64,000 bases of DNA. It comes from Candidatus Defluviilinea proxima. Its GTDB lineage: Bacteria > Chloroflexota > Anaerolineae > Anaerolineales > Villigracilaceae. Position 1 is the stretch's first letter. Each line of letters opens with the position of its first letter. A program made the translations under genes and the position numbers. Shown here piece after piece: positions 8,352 to 16,815 of this stretch. The stretch is from positions 1,069,501-1,133,500 of the forward strand of contig JADKIW010000001.1 in assembly GCA_016721115.1 (NCBI GenBank), written 5' to 3'. The notes under the pieces are model-generated. The model saw only the letters and a list, made by a program, of their open reading frames with translations. It did not search any database and was not told the DNA's origin.

Positions 8352-9217
8352 TTTCGCAATTCTCTTTTGATATGCAATATTTCGTCTCGTATTTCAGCCG
8401 CGGCGAGACCAGGCTTTTCGGCACGTGAGATGCCGCGCGAGATGGGGATCAACATCCCTTTGCCGTCTTTGCGGAGACCAGCTTTGAGCGCGGCTTCCAA
8501 CTCTCCGCCTTGGGCGCCGACGCCGGGCGCAAGGAACCACAGATCAGGTGCAGCGGCACGGACACGCTTGGTCGCTTCCACATGTGTTGCGCCGACAACC
8601 AGTCCAATGGTGTTTTTGGTATTCCATTGTTGGGCAAGTTTGGCGACGTGGATGTAGAGAGGGATTGAGGACGGAGGACGGAGGACGGATGTCTCCGACT
8701 CGGTCGTCAGTCTTTCGTCCTCGGTCACAAGAATGTCTTGTAAATCTCCTGAACCAGAGTTACTTGTCTTACAAAGCAGGAACACGCCTTTCTCTGGATA
8801 ACTGAGAAACGGATCGATTGAGTCTTTTCCCAAATACGGACTCAGCGTGACACAATGCGCGCCTAAAGTCTCAAATACAGACTTAGCGTACGCCTCTGCT
8901 GTCGAAGCGATGTCGCCGCGTTTGGCATCGAGGATGACAGGGATCAGTGAACCGAGGCGCTTTGACTCTTCGTCAATGGCTTCGATGACCTGCTTGAGCG
9001 CTGTCCAGCCTTCGGCGCCGAAGACTTCGAAGAACGCGGCGTTGGGTTTGAAGGCCGCAGCGTAGGGCGCGGTCTGTTTGATGAGATTCAGGCAAAAGTC
9101 CAGAGCAGAAGCGGCGGTGGGGGCAGATAAATCATTGACATGTGGATCAAGCCCAACACAGAGCAATGACGAACAGTCATCCACCCGCTTTTCCAAAAAA
9201 GAGAAGAAAGTTTCCAT
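8348..9217 (-). CDS. pyrF: orotidine 5'-phosphate decarboxylase (type 2)
   Basis: Decarboxylates OMP to UMP, the last step of the pathway. The active-site strand VILDAKRGDIASTAEAYA holds the catalytic D-x-K-x-x-D set; LCVGLDPHV and the late APGVGAQGGELE phosphate loop are also present, in the pattern of the longer type 2 subfamily. ATG 9217 has AAAAGGA at good spacing; an upstream ATG at 9235 lacks support. Between SGSGDLQDILV and PLYIHVAKLA there is an unusual polar insert of about 20 residues (TEDERLTTESETSVLRPPSS) encoded by a short tandem repeat. It couples by ATGA to the PH-domain gene. Confidence 0.94.
   Translation of the reverse strand: METFFSFLEKRVDDCSSLLCVGLDPHVNDLSAPTAASALDFCLNLIKQTAPYAAAFKPNAAFFEVFGAEGWTALKQVIEAIDEESKRLGSLIPVILDAKRGDIASTAEAYAKSVFETLGAHCVTLSPYLGKDSIDPFLSYPEKGVFLLCKTSNSGSGDLQDILVTEDERLTTESETSVLRPPSSIPLYIHVAKLAQQWNTKNTIGLVVGATHVEATKRVRAAAPDLWFLAPGVGAQGGELEAALKAGLRKDGKGMLIPISRGISRAEKPGLAAAEIRDEILHIKRELRK
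8667..8730. repeat. tandem 7-mer and repeat-like insert inside pyrF
   Basis: GAGGACG occurs three times in a row (8667-8687), followed by sequence of the kind CGGTCGTCAGTC...GTCCTCGGTC. It resembles the element between the tlpA-like and ccdA genes (GTCTACGGTCGTCGGTCAG). It encodes the polar insert of PyrF in frame, so an intergenic-type repeat has probably entered the coding region without disrupting it. Confidence 0.6.
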
Positions 9218-9230
9218 TAAGATTCCTTTT

Positions 9231-9299
9231 ACCACGGAGACACTGAGTCACGGAGATTTTTTAAAAAGGTTTTCTCAGTGCCTTCGTGTCTCCGTGGTT
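9231..9299. repeat. palindromic intergenic repeat (ACCACGGAGACAC family)
   Basis: Inverted repeat whose outer 13 bp match perfectly (ACCACGGAGACAC at the left, GTGTCTCCGTGGT at the right), with partly matching inner arms (CTGAGTCACGGAG / CTCAGTGCCTTC) and an AT-rich centre. It fills the gap between pyrB and pyrF. No coding potential. Such elements are probably small non-autonomous repeats and could form a strong hairpin in the pyr transcript. Confidence 0.75.
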
Positions 9300-9306
9300 A
9301 GATAAT

Positions 9307-10287
9307 TTACGCCTTACCCAATACCATTGCGAGAAGAGCCATTCTCACATACAACCCATATTCCATTTGACGGAAGTATGCGGCGCGGGGATCATCATCG
9401 AAATCCACGCTGATCTCGCCTACGCGCGGGAGCGGATGCATGACCGCCATCTCTTGCTTGGCGGCTTTCATGATCTCGGGGTCGATCACATACGCGCCCT
9501 TGACCTTTTCATAATCGGCGGGGTCTTCGAAGCGTTCTCTCTGCACACGCGTCACATACAGGATGTCGGTTTCGGGCAGGACTTTTTCAAGCGTGCTATA
9601 TTCCGCCTGTGGCACGTTCTTCTCCGCCACTTCGTCCATCACTTCTTTGGGCATGCGCAGAATATCAGGCGAGACGTAATTCAACTTGATGTTCGTGAAC
9701 TGCGAAAGCAGACGCGCCAGCGAATGGACGGTGCGTCCGTATTTCAGATCGCCGAGCATGGTCACGGTCAGGTTATCGAGCCGTCCCAACTCTTCCATGA
9801 TGGTGAACGTATCGAGCAGTGCCTGCGTGGGATGTTCGCCGACGCCGTCGCCCGCGTTGATCACGGGTTTCTTCGCCGCCTTCGCTGCGATCGCCGCCGA
9901 GCCTGTTTCAGGGTGGCGCAACACGATCACATCGGCATAACATTCAAGCGTGCGGATGGTGTCAGGCAGGCTCTCGCCCTTCGACACCGAAGAATATTTC
10001 ACTTCGCTGATCGGAATGACCGAGCCACCGAGTCGTTCCATCGCCGCAGTGAACGATGAAGAAGTACGCGTGGACGGTTCATAAAAAAGATTGGCAAGAA
10101 TTTTGCCTTTGAGCAAGTCGAACGTCCCCACGCGTTCGACCATGCCGCGCATCTCGTGCGCCACGCCGAACACATACTCCAGGTCGTTACGGTTAAACTG
10201 CTTGACGGATAGAATGTCCTTGCCATACCACTCGGCGTTTTTATTCTCGCCGAACGGCAGATGAGGGGATGAAGATTGAGTTGGCAT
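9307..10287 (-). CDS. pyrB: aspartate carbamoyltransferase catalytic chain
   Basis: Condenses carbamoyl phosphate with aspartate. The carbamoyl-phosphate signature [12 protein letters not shown] is intact, as are [12 protein letters not shown] and the C-terminal [20 protein letters not shown]. At 326 residues it is the size of a catalytic chain. No regulatory pyrI chain is visible near it, and no carbamoyl-phosphate synthase genes occur in the window. ATG 10287 follows AAGGAG closely. It lies upstream of pyrF on the same strand and is separated from it by the palindromic repeat. Confidence 0.96.
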   Translation of the reverse strand: MPTQSSSPHLPFGENKNAEWYGKDILSVKQFNRNDLEYVFGVAHEMRGMVERVGTFDLLKGKILANLFYEPSTRTSSSFTAAMERLGGSVIPISEVKYSSVSKGESLPDTIRTLECYADVIVLRHPETGSAAIAAKAAKKPVINAGDGVGEHPTQALLDTFTIMEELGRLDNLTVTMLGDLKYGRTVHSLARLLSQFTNIKLNYVSPDILRMPKEVMDEVAEKNVPQAEYSTLEKVLPETDILYVTRVQRERFEDPADYEKVKGAYVIDPEIMKAAKQEMAVMHPLPRVGEISVDFDDDPRAAYFRQMEYGLYVRMALLAMVLGKA

Positions 10288-10480
10288 AATTTAGTCTCCT
10301 TGTTGATTTTTCGTTATCCGATATTTGTTACTCGATAATTGTCTTTCGACATTCTTTTATGAGATCGGGACCTGGTTCACACCTTAGCCGAATCTCGAAT
10401 ATCCAATTTTATTTTTGCCTCAACTTTTTTCTGTTCGCTTCTTTCTTCGGGTGAGGCTGATTCTGTTTCAAGGCAGCTTG

Positions 10481-10891
10481 CTATCTCCTGGTTTTGTCCA
10501 GTCCCAAAATACTCACAATAACTCCGCTGACTGAAATTGCTAACCAAATTAGTACGAAGAAAAATAGTGAACTTCCACTGATAATAAATAAATTTCTTCG
10601 GCATATTAAAGCTGACGCGTTTAAGCAAAATATACTGTATGCTGTAAATTCGACAATCGATATACATAGAATAACTACAAGACTCGCTTTAAATCTATTT
10701 CGAGAAAGAATAAATACAAAGTATGCAAGAAGCATTTCTATGCCAACGCCATCCCCAGCCTTTTTGACATTCAAATATATTGAGATGGCAATAGCTATAA
10801 TGCCCGCAGTCGACCAAAGCAAATAATATAGCCTTATGCGATTCTCTTTCGCCTTTTGCTCTCGAATAATTTGATTAATATCTTTCTTCAA
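10481..10891 (-). CDS. small hypothetical membrane protein
   Basis: 136 residues with a short basic cytosolic N terminus (MKKDINQIIREQKAKENRIR) and four hydrophobic segments. It overlaps the downstream end of the EamA gene by 4 bp (ATGA), so it is probably coupled. It is AT-rich compared with pyrB and pyrC. Another minus-strand frame just past its stop (down to 10377) encodes a charged tail (PEERSEQKKVEAKIKL) that could once have been its C terminus; this is speculative. No family recognised. Confidence 0.6.
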   Translation of the reverse strand: MKKDINQIIREQKAKENRIRLYYLLWSTAGIIAIAISIYLNVKKAGDGVGIEMLLAYFVFILSRNRFKASLVVILCISIVEFTAYSIFCLNASALICRRNLFIISGSSLFFFVLIWLAISVSGVIVSILGLDKTRR

Positions 10892-11955
10892 TTCTTCTCC
10901 TCATGCCCATGCCTGTGATGAATATCGGGCATGTGATCGTGCGCATGTTCCTCAGCAGGATGCTCATGTTCATGCGAATGGACTCCCTCCGCGTTCGCGT
11001 CATCGTGTCCGTGCGCGGGGTCGTCATGCCTATGGCTGTGCTCATGAAATAAAACCGTGTGTGCGTGTGGATGTTCATGTTGTTCATTGATCAGTAACAA
11101 CGCGCCGCCGATCATCAAGATTGCGGCGATGATAAACAAGAACGAAGGAAATTCTCCAAAGATAACAATCGATAACAACACACCCGCCAGCGGAGCCGTG
11201 CCATATAACGCACTCGTCCGTGCCGCGCCCAGTCCACGCATGGAGCGGATAAACAACATCGTGCTCAAGCCATAACTGACAAATCCCAAGATCAACGTGG
11301 CGAAAATTGTCTTCACTGCTGGAAACGGATTACCAAGGAACCACGCGAGGAAGAACGAGAACGTGCCTGCGACCAATCCCTTCCAAGCCACGATGGCAAG
11401 CGGGTCTTTGCCTGAGATGTTACGCGTGAAGTTATTGTCCGCGCCCCAGAGCACGCACGCAAGAATGATGCCCAATGCGCCGAGCGAGAGTCCGAATCCG
11501 CTTTTGAAATCAGTCGAGAGAAAAATGCTCGCGAGTGTGATGACGATGATCGCTGTCCATGCGCGGCGACCGATGGCTTCCTTGAAGAACAACAACGCGA
11601 TGAGTGTTGTCCCTACGCCTTCGAAGTTCAACAACAACGAAGCGGTCGAAGCAGGCGTATTCTGTAAACTAACCATCAACACGATCGGCGCCAGAATCCC
11701 GCCCGAGATGATCGCACCCGCCAGCCACTTGATATCGGGCGGCTTGATGCCTGCTTCCACTTCTTTGGCGCGCATGCGTTGAGTCAGCTTGACGAGTGCA
11801 ATCCCTGTTCCGCTTCCAATATACAAGAACGCCGCGAGGAAGATCGGCGCAATGTCACCTAACAATAATTTTGCAATAGGTGCACTTGCCCCGAAAAATA
11901 TCGCGGCGAGTAAGGCTTGGAAAATGAACGGTAGATTGGATGATTTCATTAGCAT
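10888..11955 (-). CDS. EamA/DMT-family permease with histidine-rich C-terminal tail
   Basis: Ten hydrophobic segments in two EamA repeats (SSNLPFIFQALLAAIFFGAS at the start; GIILACVLWGADNNFTRNIS opening the second half) mark a drug/metabolite transporter of the cytoplasmic membrane. After the last helix a tail of about 70 residues carries more than twenty His plus Asp/Glu (for example HEHSHRHDDPAHGHDD and HSHEHEHPAEEHAHDH), which should bind divalent metals such as Zn, Ni or Co. This suggests a metal or metal-linked substrate, or metal sensing by the tail. It overlaps pyrC by 7 bp at its start. Confidence 0.88.
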   Translation of the reverse strand: MLMKSSNLPFIFQALLAAIFFGASAPIAKLLLGDIAPIFLAAFLYIGSGTGIALVKLTQRMRAKEVEAGIKPPDIKWLAGAIISGGILAPIVLMVSLQNTPASTASLLLNFEGVGTTLIALLFFKEAIGRRAWTAIIVITLASIFLSTDFKSGFGLSLGALGIILACVLWGADNNFTRNISGKDPLAIVAWKGLVAGTFSFFLAWFLGNPFPAVKTIFATLILGFVSYGLSTMLFIRSMRGLGAARTSALYGTAPLAGVLLSIVIFGEFPSFLFIIAAILMIGGALLLINEQHEHPHAHTVLFHEHSHRHDDPAHGHDDANAEGVHSHEHEHPAEEHAHDHMPDIHHRHGHEEKN

Positions 11956-13049
11956 CTAACGTTCTTCCCGTATCCCTGCTCCGCTAAAACCTTTCCATCC
12001 TCAAAAGCGACTTGTCCGCGTAACACAACTTTTTTCACTTTACCTTTGACCTTCCAGCCTTCGAACGGAGTCCAGTTACAGCGCGTGAATTGATCATCTG
12101 CTTTGATTTCATAGACGGCATCTTCGTCTACTTCGATCCATGTTTCAGGTTGTTCGGGGATGCTGAATATCTTTCGCGGATTAATAACTGACTTTTGAAT
12201 AACATCGTCAATGGTCAATACCCTTCGGGCACGATGTCGTCCATCGTCCACCGCTGTGAGTAATAAAGGAAGTAATGTTTCCAGCCCAGGGAATCCGGGC
12301 GGGGGATTGTCGGAGTCTTTTTCTTCGATTGTGTGCGGGGCGTGGTCGGTGGCGAAACAGTCGATCACGTCCATGTTTGCCCATAAGGCATCTACATCTT
12401 CTTGCGTGGCGAGGCGCGGGCGGACTTCACCGCGTCCGGGATGTCCGTGCGAGATGGCGGGAATATCTTCTTTTGTAAGAAACAAATGATGCGGACATAC
12501 TTCACACGTCACTTTAATGCCACGTTCTTTGGCGGCTTTGATGAGCAGAACTTCTTCTTTCAATGAGATATGTGCGATGTGAACGGGACGATCATAGATG
12601 GCGGCGAATAATATCCCTGCCGCCATGGTCCGTGATTCGGAATGAAGGACAACAGGAAATTTTTTAGGGAAGTTTTGAAAATGTGGCATCCACAGAGTCA
12701 TGTCATCAAGGCGGAGTTCGCCAAAGGTGGAGTCAAGGTACATTTTCAGGCCAGCGGTTTTATGTGCAATCTCATGTAAGGGACGGCGGCTGCCGCCCCC
12801 TACGGCATTATCTGGCCCCGCGCCGACGTATTGTCCGTAGTCACAACGGGCTTTGCTTTTTGCGGCATCGAGCGCGAGGTTAAGAGTCGCTTCATCGAAG
12901 ATGGGAGGTTTGGTATTGGGCATACCAAGGATCGTTGTCACACCGCCAGCGAGGGCAGCTTGGGTGACGGTATCCCAATCTTCTTTATGGGTTTGTCCGG
13001 GTTCGCGGACGTGGACGTGAGGGTCAATCAGGCCGGGGAGTTTGAGCAT
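11949..13049 (-). CDS. pyrC: dihydroorotase, CAD-like
   Basis: Closes carbamoyl aspartate to dihydroorotate. Metal site residues are visible: PHVHVREPGQ, the carboxylated lysine in AGLKMYLDSTF, the histidines of VVLHSES and PVHIAHIS, and the aspartate of CFATDHAPHTIEEK. The C-terminal half (PPPGFPGLETLLPLLLTAV, NWTPFEGWKVKGKVKKVVLR) resembles, from memory, the dihydroorotase domain of the animal CAD protein more than E. coli PyrC. About nine residues (VGGGSRRPL) are inserted before AGLKMYL and are encoded by a palindromic repeat. 366 residues; ATG 13049 follows AGAGAG. Confidence 0.94.
   Translation of the reverse strand: MLKLPGLIDPHVHVREPGQTHKEDWDTVTQAALAGGVTTILGMPNTKPPIFDEATLNLALDAAKSKARCDYGQYVGAGPDNAVGGGSRRPLHEIAHKTAGLKMYLDSTFGELRLDDMTLWMPHFQNFPKKFPVVLHSESRTMAAGILFAAIYDRPVHIAHISLKEEVLLIKAAKERGIKVTCEVCPHHLFLTKEDIPAISHGHPGRGEVRPRLATQEDVDALWANMDVIDCFATDHAPHTIEEKDSDNPPPGFPGLETLLPLLLTAVDDGRHRARRVLTIDDVIQKSVINPRKIFSIPEQPETWIEVDEDAVYEIKADDQFTRCNWTPFEGWKVKGKVKKVVLRGQVAFEDGKVLAEQGYGKNVRC
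12776..12803. repeat. palindromic repeat inserted in frame in pyrC
   Basis: 28-bp imperfect palindrome: GTAAGGGACGGC, a GGCT loop, then GCCGCCCCCTAC. The design (GTAGGG, GC-rich, AGCC centre, CCCTAC) matches the intergenic palindrome at 60268-60309. It adds about nine residues to the dihydroorotase without a frameshift. Confidence 0.65.
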
Positions 13050-13127
13050 GTTATACTCTCTTAATTCGAATAAAAACGTTAACTTGATTTTAGCAGGCTA
13101 TTAATACCTTGATGTTACATTTACTAT

Positions 13128-13328
13128 ATGGCTACTATAACAATGTCACAATATAAAAGTTCAAAGGATGCATCTGGCTCTTGGATAGTGATTCTGCTGC
13201 AAGGCGTGATCTCTCTCTTCAAGAATATCGTGTCTGTCATCCTGCTGTTGATTACTACAATATTTTTTCGATGGGTAAATGGAAAGCAGTCCGAGTATGA
13301 TGATTTGGAAGATAAACCAAAACATTGA
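13128..13328 (+). CDS. small membrane protein (66 aa)
   Basis: Short ORF transcribed away from pyrC. It has a polar N terminus, one hydrophobic segment of about 25 residues (WIVILLQGVISLFKNIVSV, then ILLLITTIFF) and an acidic C terminus (SEYDDLEDKPKH). The ribosome site is weak. The layout is that of a plausible single-pass small protein, but no homologue is recognised, so it is a tentative call. Confidence 0.4.
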   Translation: MATITMSQYKSSKDASGSWIVILLQGVISLFKNIVSVILLLITTIFFRWVNGKQSEYDDLEDKPKH

Positions 13329-13525
13329 GTAAGTACGTTGTTAATTTGGCAGACAGGTATGCCAAGGCATTAGCGGGGAGTTTGATCATGGTATTAGGTT
13401 CCAGGTGAAATAAAAGTTGTTGAGCAGGGTCAGCTTCAAGTTAAGAAAGATGCGGACATGATAATGGGGATCGAATGCGTGAGTCACATCCAATCCCCAT
13501 TGTACAACGTTGAAGAGCGAGTCTA

Positions 13526-15001
13526 TTAGTCGCCGCGGACTGCCGGGGCTTTGAAGATCAAGAAGATCGTGTTGACGAAGATGCCGAGAATGGCGGCGAA
13601 GACGATGGCGGGGATGCCACTGGGGAAGATGTATGGCACGTTGAAGGGGAATACACCATTGGGCAGAGCAAGGTTACCGCCGATACCGCAGACGAGAATG
13701 ATCGCGCCGACTGCAAGTTGTTTCGGGTCGAAGAGGTTGACCTTCTCTGATTGAATGAGCGCAACGCCTTGCATACCGATCACACCGAAGAGATAGATGC
13801 TCAAGCCACCGACAACTGCGGCAGGCATGGTGTTGACCAGCGCCACGAGTTTGCCGAAGAAGCCAAGCACGATCGCCATTGCACCAGCGGTCATGAGGAC
13901 GGCGGTGGAGTAGTTGCGTGTGATCGCCATGAGCGAGTTGTTCTCACCATAGTTTGTGCCAGCCGCGCCGCCCAATAAACCGACGACGATATCATCTGAA
14001 CCATCAGCGACGAGGTTAAGGCCGATGAGTTCTTTGATGTTGTAGGGCTTGCGTCCCATTTCGGCGGCGAGTTCATCAATGTAAAGGCTCATCTGATACA
14101 GATGCGCAGTCGACTCGGGGACGGTGGCGATGAAGATGAGCGCAACGCTCAAAGCCATACCCCAAGCCTCAGGGTTGTTGAATGCAGGGAATGTGAACTT
14201 GGGAAGTTCGAGCCAATTGGCACTCGCCACATTAGCGAAGCTGACCAACCCGAAGAAATACGCAACGATATAACCAAAGATCGCACCGAGCAAGATCGGC
14301 AACATACCGAGCAAGCCTTTGCCTTGCAGATACACGGAGAACAAGATCGTAGCCACCAAAGTGATGAAGGCTACTGTCCATGTTTTGGCGGCGATTTCAG
14401 GAGCGGCCCAGTTACCAGCGTTGCCAAGCGCGGCACCAGCCAGCGCCACACCGATGACCATCGCCATGGAACCAGTGACGATTGGAGGCAGAACGCGATC
14501 CAATGCGGCTTTGCCGATGCGCATGATGAGCAAGCCGACCAGAATTTCGAACACCGCGGTGAGGATAATACCAACTTGAACGATCTTTACGCCCTCAGGA
14601 CAATACACTGCCGTAGAGTTATAACAATCGGGTGCAAATTTGCTCATCACTGTGATGACCACAGCGATATAAGAAAATGACGAACCGTAGTACATGGGGA
14701 TCTTGCGCTTCGAAACCAACAGGGCAACGATGGTTCCGAGACCAGATGCCAGCAATGTGATGCCCACATCGAACTTGGTCAGGATGGCGACCAACACCGT
14801 GGCGGGGAACATCGTCAGGAATTGTTGGAAGCCGAGACTCAACATCGCACCGACAGGTGGATTGTCATCGGGCAGGTAGCCGAAGACTTTCGGCGCTTCT
14901 TTCTGGACCTCAACCTGCTGAGGCTGAAGCGGAGCTTTTGTCACCGCCTTTGCCTTTTCCCCTTTCGGGGATTTTGAATTGGACTTGCCTTTTGTTGCCA
15001 T
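13526..15001 (-). CDS. NCS2-family nucleobase permease (uracil/xanthine type)
   Basis: About 491 residues with 12-14 hydrophobic segments. NCS2 signatures include GFQQFLTMFPATVL near the N terminus, the AEMGRKPYNIKELIGLNLVA loop and AAGTNYGENNSLMAITRNYS, matching the conserved NxGxxxxT-type substrate region. The N terminus has a Lys-rich cytosolic extension (KGKSNSKSPKGEKAKAVTK). ATG 15001 is chosen because GAGAGGAG lies 9 bp upstream. Its position next to the pyr run suggests uracil uptake and salvage, but xanthine cannot be excluded. Expression is probably controlled by the leader at 15002-15158. Confidence 0.88.
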   Translation of the reverse strand: MATKGKSNSKSPKGEKAKAVTKAPLQPQQVEVQKEAPKVFGYLPDDNPPVGAMLSLGFQQFLTMFPATVLVAILTKFDVGITLLASGLGTIVALLVSKRKIPMYYGSSFSYIAVVITVMSKFAPDCYNSTAVYCPEGVKIVQVGIILTAVFEILVGLLIMRIGKAALDRVLPPIVTGSMAMVIGVALAGAALGNAGNWAAPEIAAKTWTVAFITLVATILFSVYLQGKGLLGMLPILLGAIFGYIVAYFFGLVSFANVASANWLELPKFTFPAFNNPEAWGMALSVALIFIATVPESTAHLYQMSLYIDELAAEMGRKPYNIKELIGLNLVADGSDDIVVGLLGGAAGTNYGENNSLMAITRNYSTAVLMTAGAMAIVLGFFGKLVALVNTMPAAVVGGLSIYLFGVIGMQGVALIQSEKVNLFDPKQLAVGAIILVCGIGGNLALPNGVFPFNVPYIFPSGIPAIVFAAILGIFVNTIFLIFKAPAVRGD

Positions 15002-15049
15002 TTCACATTCTCCTCTCTGTGTAGGTTTGCCCACGCTGGGGCAAAGTAT

Positions 15050-15079
15050 AAAAAAAGAGAGCCGCTAAAAGCGACTCTC
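15050..15079 (-). terminator. attenuator-type terminator in the permease leader
   Basis: On the minus strand GAGAGTCGC-TTTTA-GCGGCTCTC forms a 9-bp stem with one mismatch and is followed by seven T. It lies between the predicted promoter and the permease ATG, about 50 bp upstream of the start, so it would stop transcription before the gene unless an alternative structure forms. Confidence 0.75.
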
Positions 15080-15084
15080 CAAAT

Positions 15085-15156
15085 TCAAAAAGTAGAAACA
15101 ATCATCCCGAAGAAGTGGTGGTGCAATGATCGTTTGCGGTGTGGATGCCTGTACAT
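15085..15156 (-). CDS. putative leader peptide (23 aa), leaderless
   Basis: ATG at 15156, TGA at 15087-15085. The peptide begins MYRHPHRKRS and contains LHHHFFG, so three His and two Phe codons follow in a row. The ATG lies 8-9 bp after the predicted -10 box, so the mRNA would start at or next to the A of ATG. The His/Phe codons fall in the 20-nt loop of a hairpin (15096-15105 pairing with 15126-15135), and the terminator hairpin starts only a few bases after the stop. This geometry is that of an amino-acid attenuator, though the downstream gene is a nucleobase permease. Too short for standard gene callers. Confidence 0.5.
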   Translation of the reverse strand: MYRHPHRKRSLHHHFFGMIVSTF

Positions 15157-15164
15157 TGGGCGGA

Positions 15165-15192
15165 ATTTTACGCCGATTCAGTCAAGTGTCAA
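15165..15192 (-). promoter_or_regulatory. sigma-70 type promoter for the NCS2 permease
   Basis: On the minus strand TTGACA (15192-15187), a 16-bp spacer and TAAAAT (15170-15165). Predicted transcript start 15156-15158. The match to consensus is the best seen in this part of the window. Confidence 0.65.
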
Positions 15193-15308
15193 GTGTTTGA
15201 AAAAATTTCATTCGAAACAGGATCCACCAACCTTTAAGAAAGAAGCGGGTGTTATAGAATGCCTGTGAAGGGTATAATCCCGCCATAATTTTCGTAAGGA
15301 GATGGAAA

Positions 15309-16709
15309 ATGTCATATCAGAATGTGAAAGTCCCTGAAGGCGGGGCAAAGATCTCAATTCAAAATGGGAAGTTGAATGTTCCCGATAATCCGATCATCCC
15401 GTTCGTGGAGGGTGATGGCACTGGGCGCGATATTTGGCGTGCTTCGGTGCGTGTGTTCGATGCGGCCGTGGAAAAAGCGTACGGCGGCAAACGCAAAGTG
15501 CATTGGATGGAAGTGTACGCGGGTGAGAAATCTTTCAAGTTGTTCCAGAGTTGGTTGCCTGATGAGACAACCGAGGCCTTCAAGGAATTTCTGGTTGGCA
15601 TCAAGGGACCTCTCACAACCCCGATCGGCGGCGGCATCCGTTCATTGAATGTGCAACTCCGCAAAGTGTTGGACCTCTATGTTTGTCAGCGTCCTGTGCG
15701 TTGGTACAAGGGCGTGCCCTCGCCTGTGAAGCATCCTGAAGACGTGGACATGGTCATCTTCCGCGAGAACACCGAGGATATTTATACAGGTATCGAGTTC
15801 GCGAACGGCACAGAAGATAATGAGAAGTTCAAGAAGTTATTCAAGGAAGCCTTCCCGAAGGAATATGCCAAGATGCGCTTCCCTGATTCCTCTGGGATTG
15901 GTTTCAAGCCTGTGTCTGTTGAAGGCACTGAAAGATTGGTACGCGCCGCCATTCAATGGGCGTTGGATAACAAACGCAAGAGTGTGAACTTTGTCCATAA
16001 GGGCAACATCATGAAGTTCACGGAAGGCGCGTTCAAAGACTGGGGTTATAAACTTGCCGCGCGCGAATTCCGCAATCAAATCGTGACCGAACGCGAAACA
16101 TGGATCCTTGGCAACAAGGAAAAGAATCCGAATTTGAGCGTGGAAGATAACGCTAAGATGATCGACCCTGGCTTCGATATGATGAGCCCCGCACAACAGA
16201 ACGACATTAAGGGTGAAGTAGATGAAGCCCTTAAATTATGGGCCACGCACGGCGAAGGCAAATGGAAGAAGATGCTCCTCATCAAAGATTCCATCGCCGA
16301 TGTATCTCTACAGTTCACGATCATTCGCCCGAAGGATTATGATGTCATCGCCACGATGAACTTGAATGGCGATTATCTCTCCGATGCTTTGGCCGCGCAG
16401 GTGGGCGGTATTGGTATCGCTCCGGGCGCGAACATCAACTATGTGACCGGTCACGCCATCTTCGAAGCGACTCATGGTACGGCTCCGAAATATGCTGACC
16501 TCGATAAGGTTAACCCGGGTTCAGTGATTCTCTCCGGTGAGATGATGTTCCGCTACATGGGCTGGACCGAAGTCGCTGACTTGATCGTCAAAGGCATGGA
16601 AGGGGCCATTGCCGCGAAGACAGTCACTTACGATTTCGCCCGCTTGATGGACAACCCGACCGAAGTGAAATGCTCCGAGTTCGGCGATGCGATCATCAGT
16701 CATATGTAA
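15309..16709 (+). CDS. icd: isocitrate dehydrogenase (NADP-type)
   Basis: Converts isocitrate to 2-oxoglutarate and CO2 in the TCA cycle. Typical substrate residues are in [17 protein letters not shown] (with the serine that AceK phosphorylates in E. coli) and [14 protein letters not shown]; the catalytic Lys/Asp region includes [36 protein letters not shown] lies near the cofactor site. At 466 residues it is about 50 longer than E. coli Icd because of an inserted segment around residues 260-320. AAGGAG precedes the ATG; a TATAAT at 15273-15278 is a likely -10 box without a convincing -35. A strong terminator follows. Confidence 0.95.
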   Translation: MSYQNVKVPEGGAKISIQNGKLNVPDNPIIPFVEGDGTGRDIWRASVRVFDAAVEKAYGGKRKVHWMEVYAGEKSFKLFQSWLPDETTEAFKEFLVGIKGPLTTPIGGGIRSLNVQLRKVLDLYVCQRPVRWYKGVPSPVKHPEDVDMVIFRENTEDIYTGIEFANGTEDNEKFKKLFKEAFPKEYAKMRFPDSSGIGFKPVSVEGTERLVRAAIQWALDNKRKSVNFVHKGNIMKFTEGAFKDWGYKLAAREFRNQIVTERETWILGNKEKNPNLSVEDNAKMIDPGFDMMSPAQQNDIKGEVDEALKLWATHGEGKWKKMLLIKDSIADVSLQFTIIRPKDYDVIATMNLNGDYLSDALAAQVGGIGIAPGANINYVTGHAIFEATHGTAPKYADLDKVNPGSVILSGEMMFRYMGWTEVADLIVKGMEGAIAAKTVTYDFARLMDNPTEVKCSEFGDAIISHM

Positions 16710-16745
16710 GTAGCGATCAGCGTTTAGCTTTTAGTGAGTTCATGA

Positions 16746-16777
16746 AAAAAGTCGGGACCTTCACGTCCCGACTTTTT
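16746..16777. terminator. rho-independent terminator after icd
   Basis: AAAAAGTCGGGAC / GTCCCGACTTTTT, a perfect 13-bp stem with a 6-base loop. The flanking A and T runs let it work for icd (plus) and for the convergent lipoprotein gene (minus). Confidence 0.9.
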
Positions 16778-16815
16778 GATTCTTAGAAGTTGCTTCCCAT
16801 ACGGATATTTTATTG

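Noticed and set aside
9286..10059. 257-codon plus-strand ORF over pyrB
   Set aside because: Antisense to a well-supported gene, no ribosome site, His/Arg-rich as in shadow frames.
10377..10667. 96-codon ORF after the small membrane protein
   Set aside because: Most of it is an out-of-frame shadow; only the last 35 codons look protein-like and may be a lost C terminus, too weak to annotate.
14102..14680. 192-codon plus-strand ORF inside the permease
   Set aside because: Antisense shadow of the NCS2 gene; composition (many His/Arg/Asp) is typical of reverse frames of GC-rich coding DNA.
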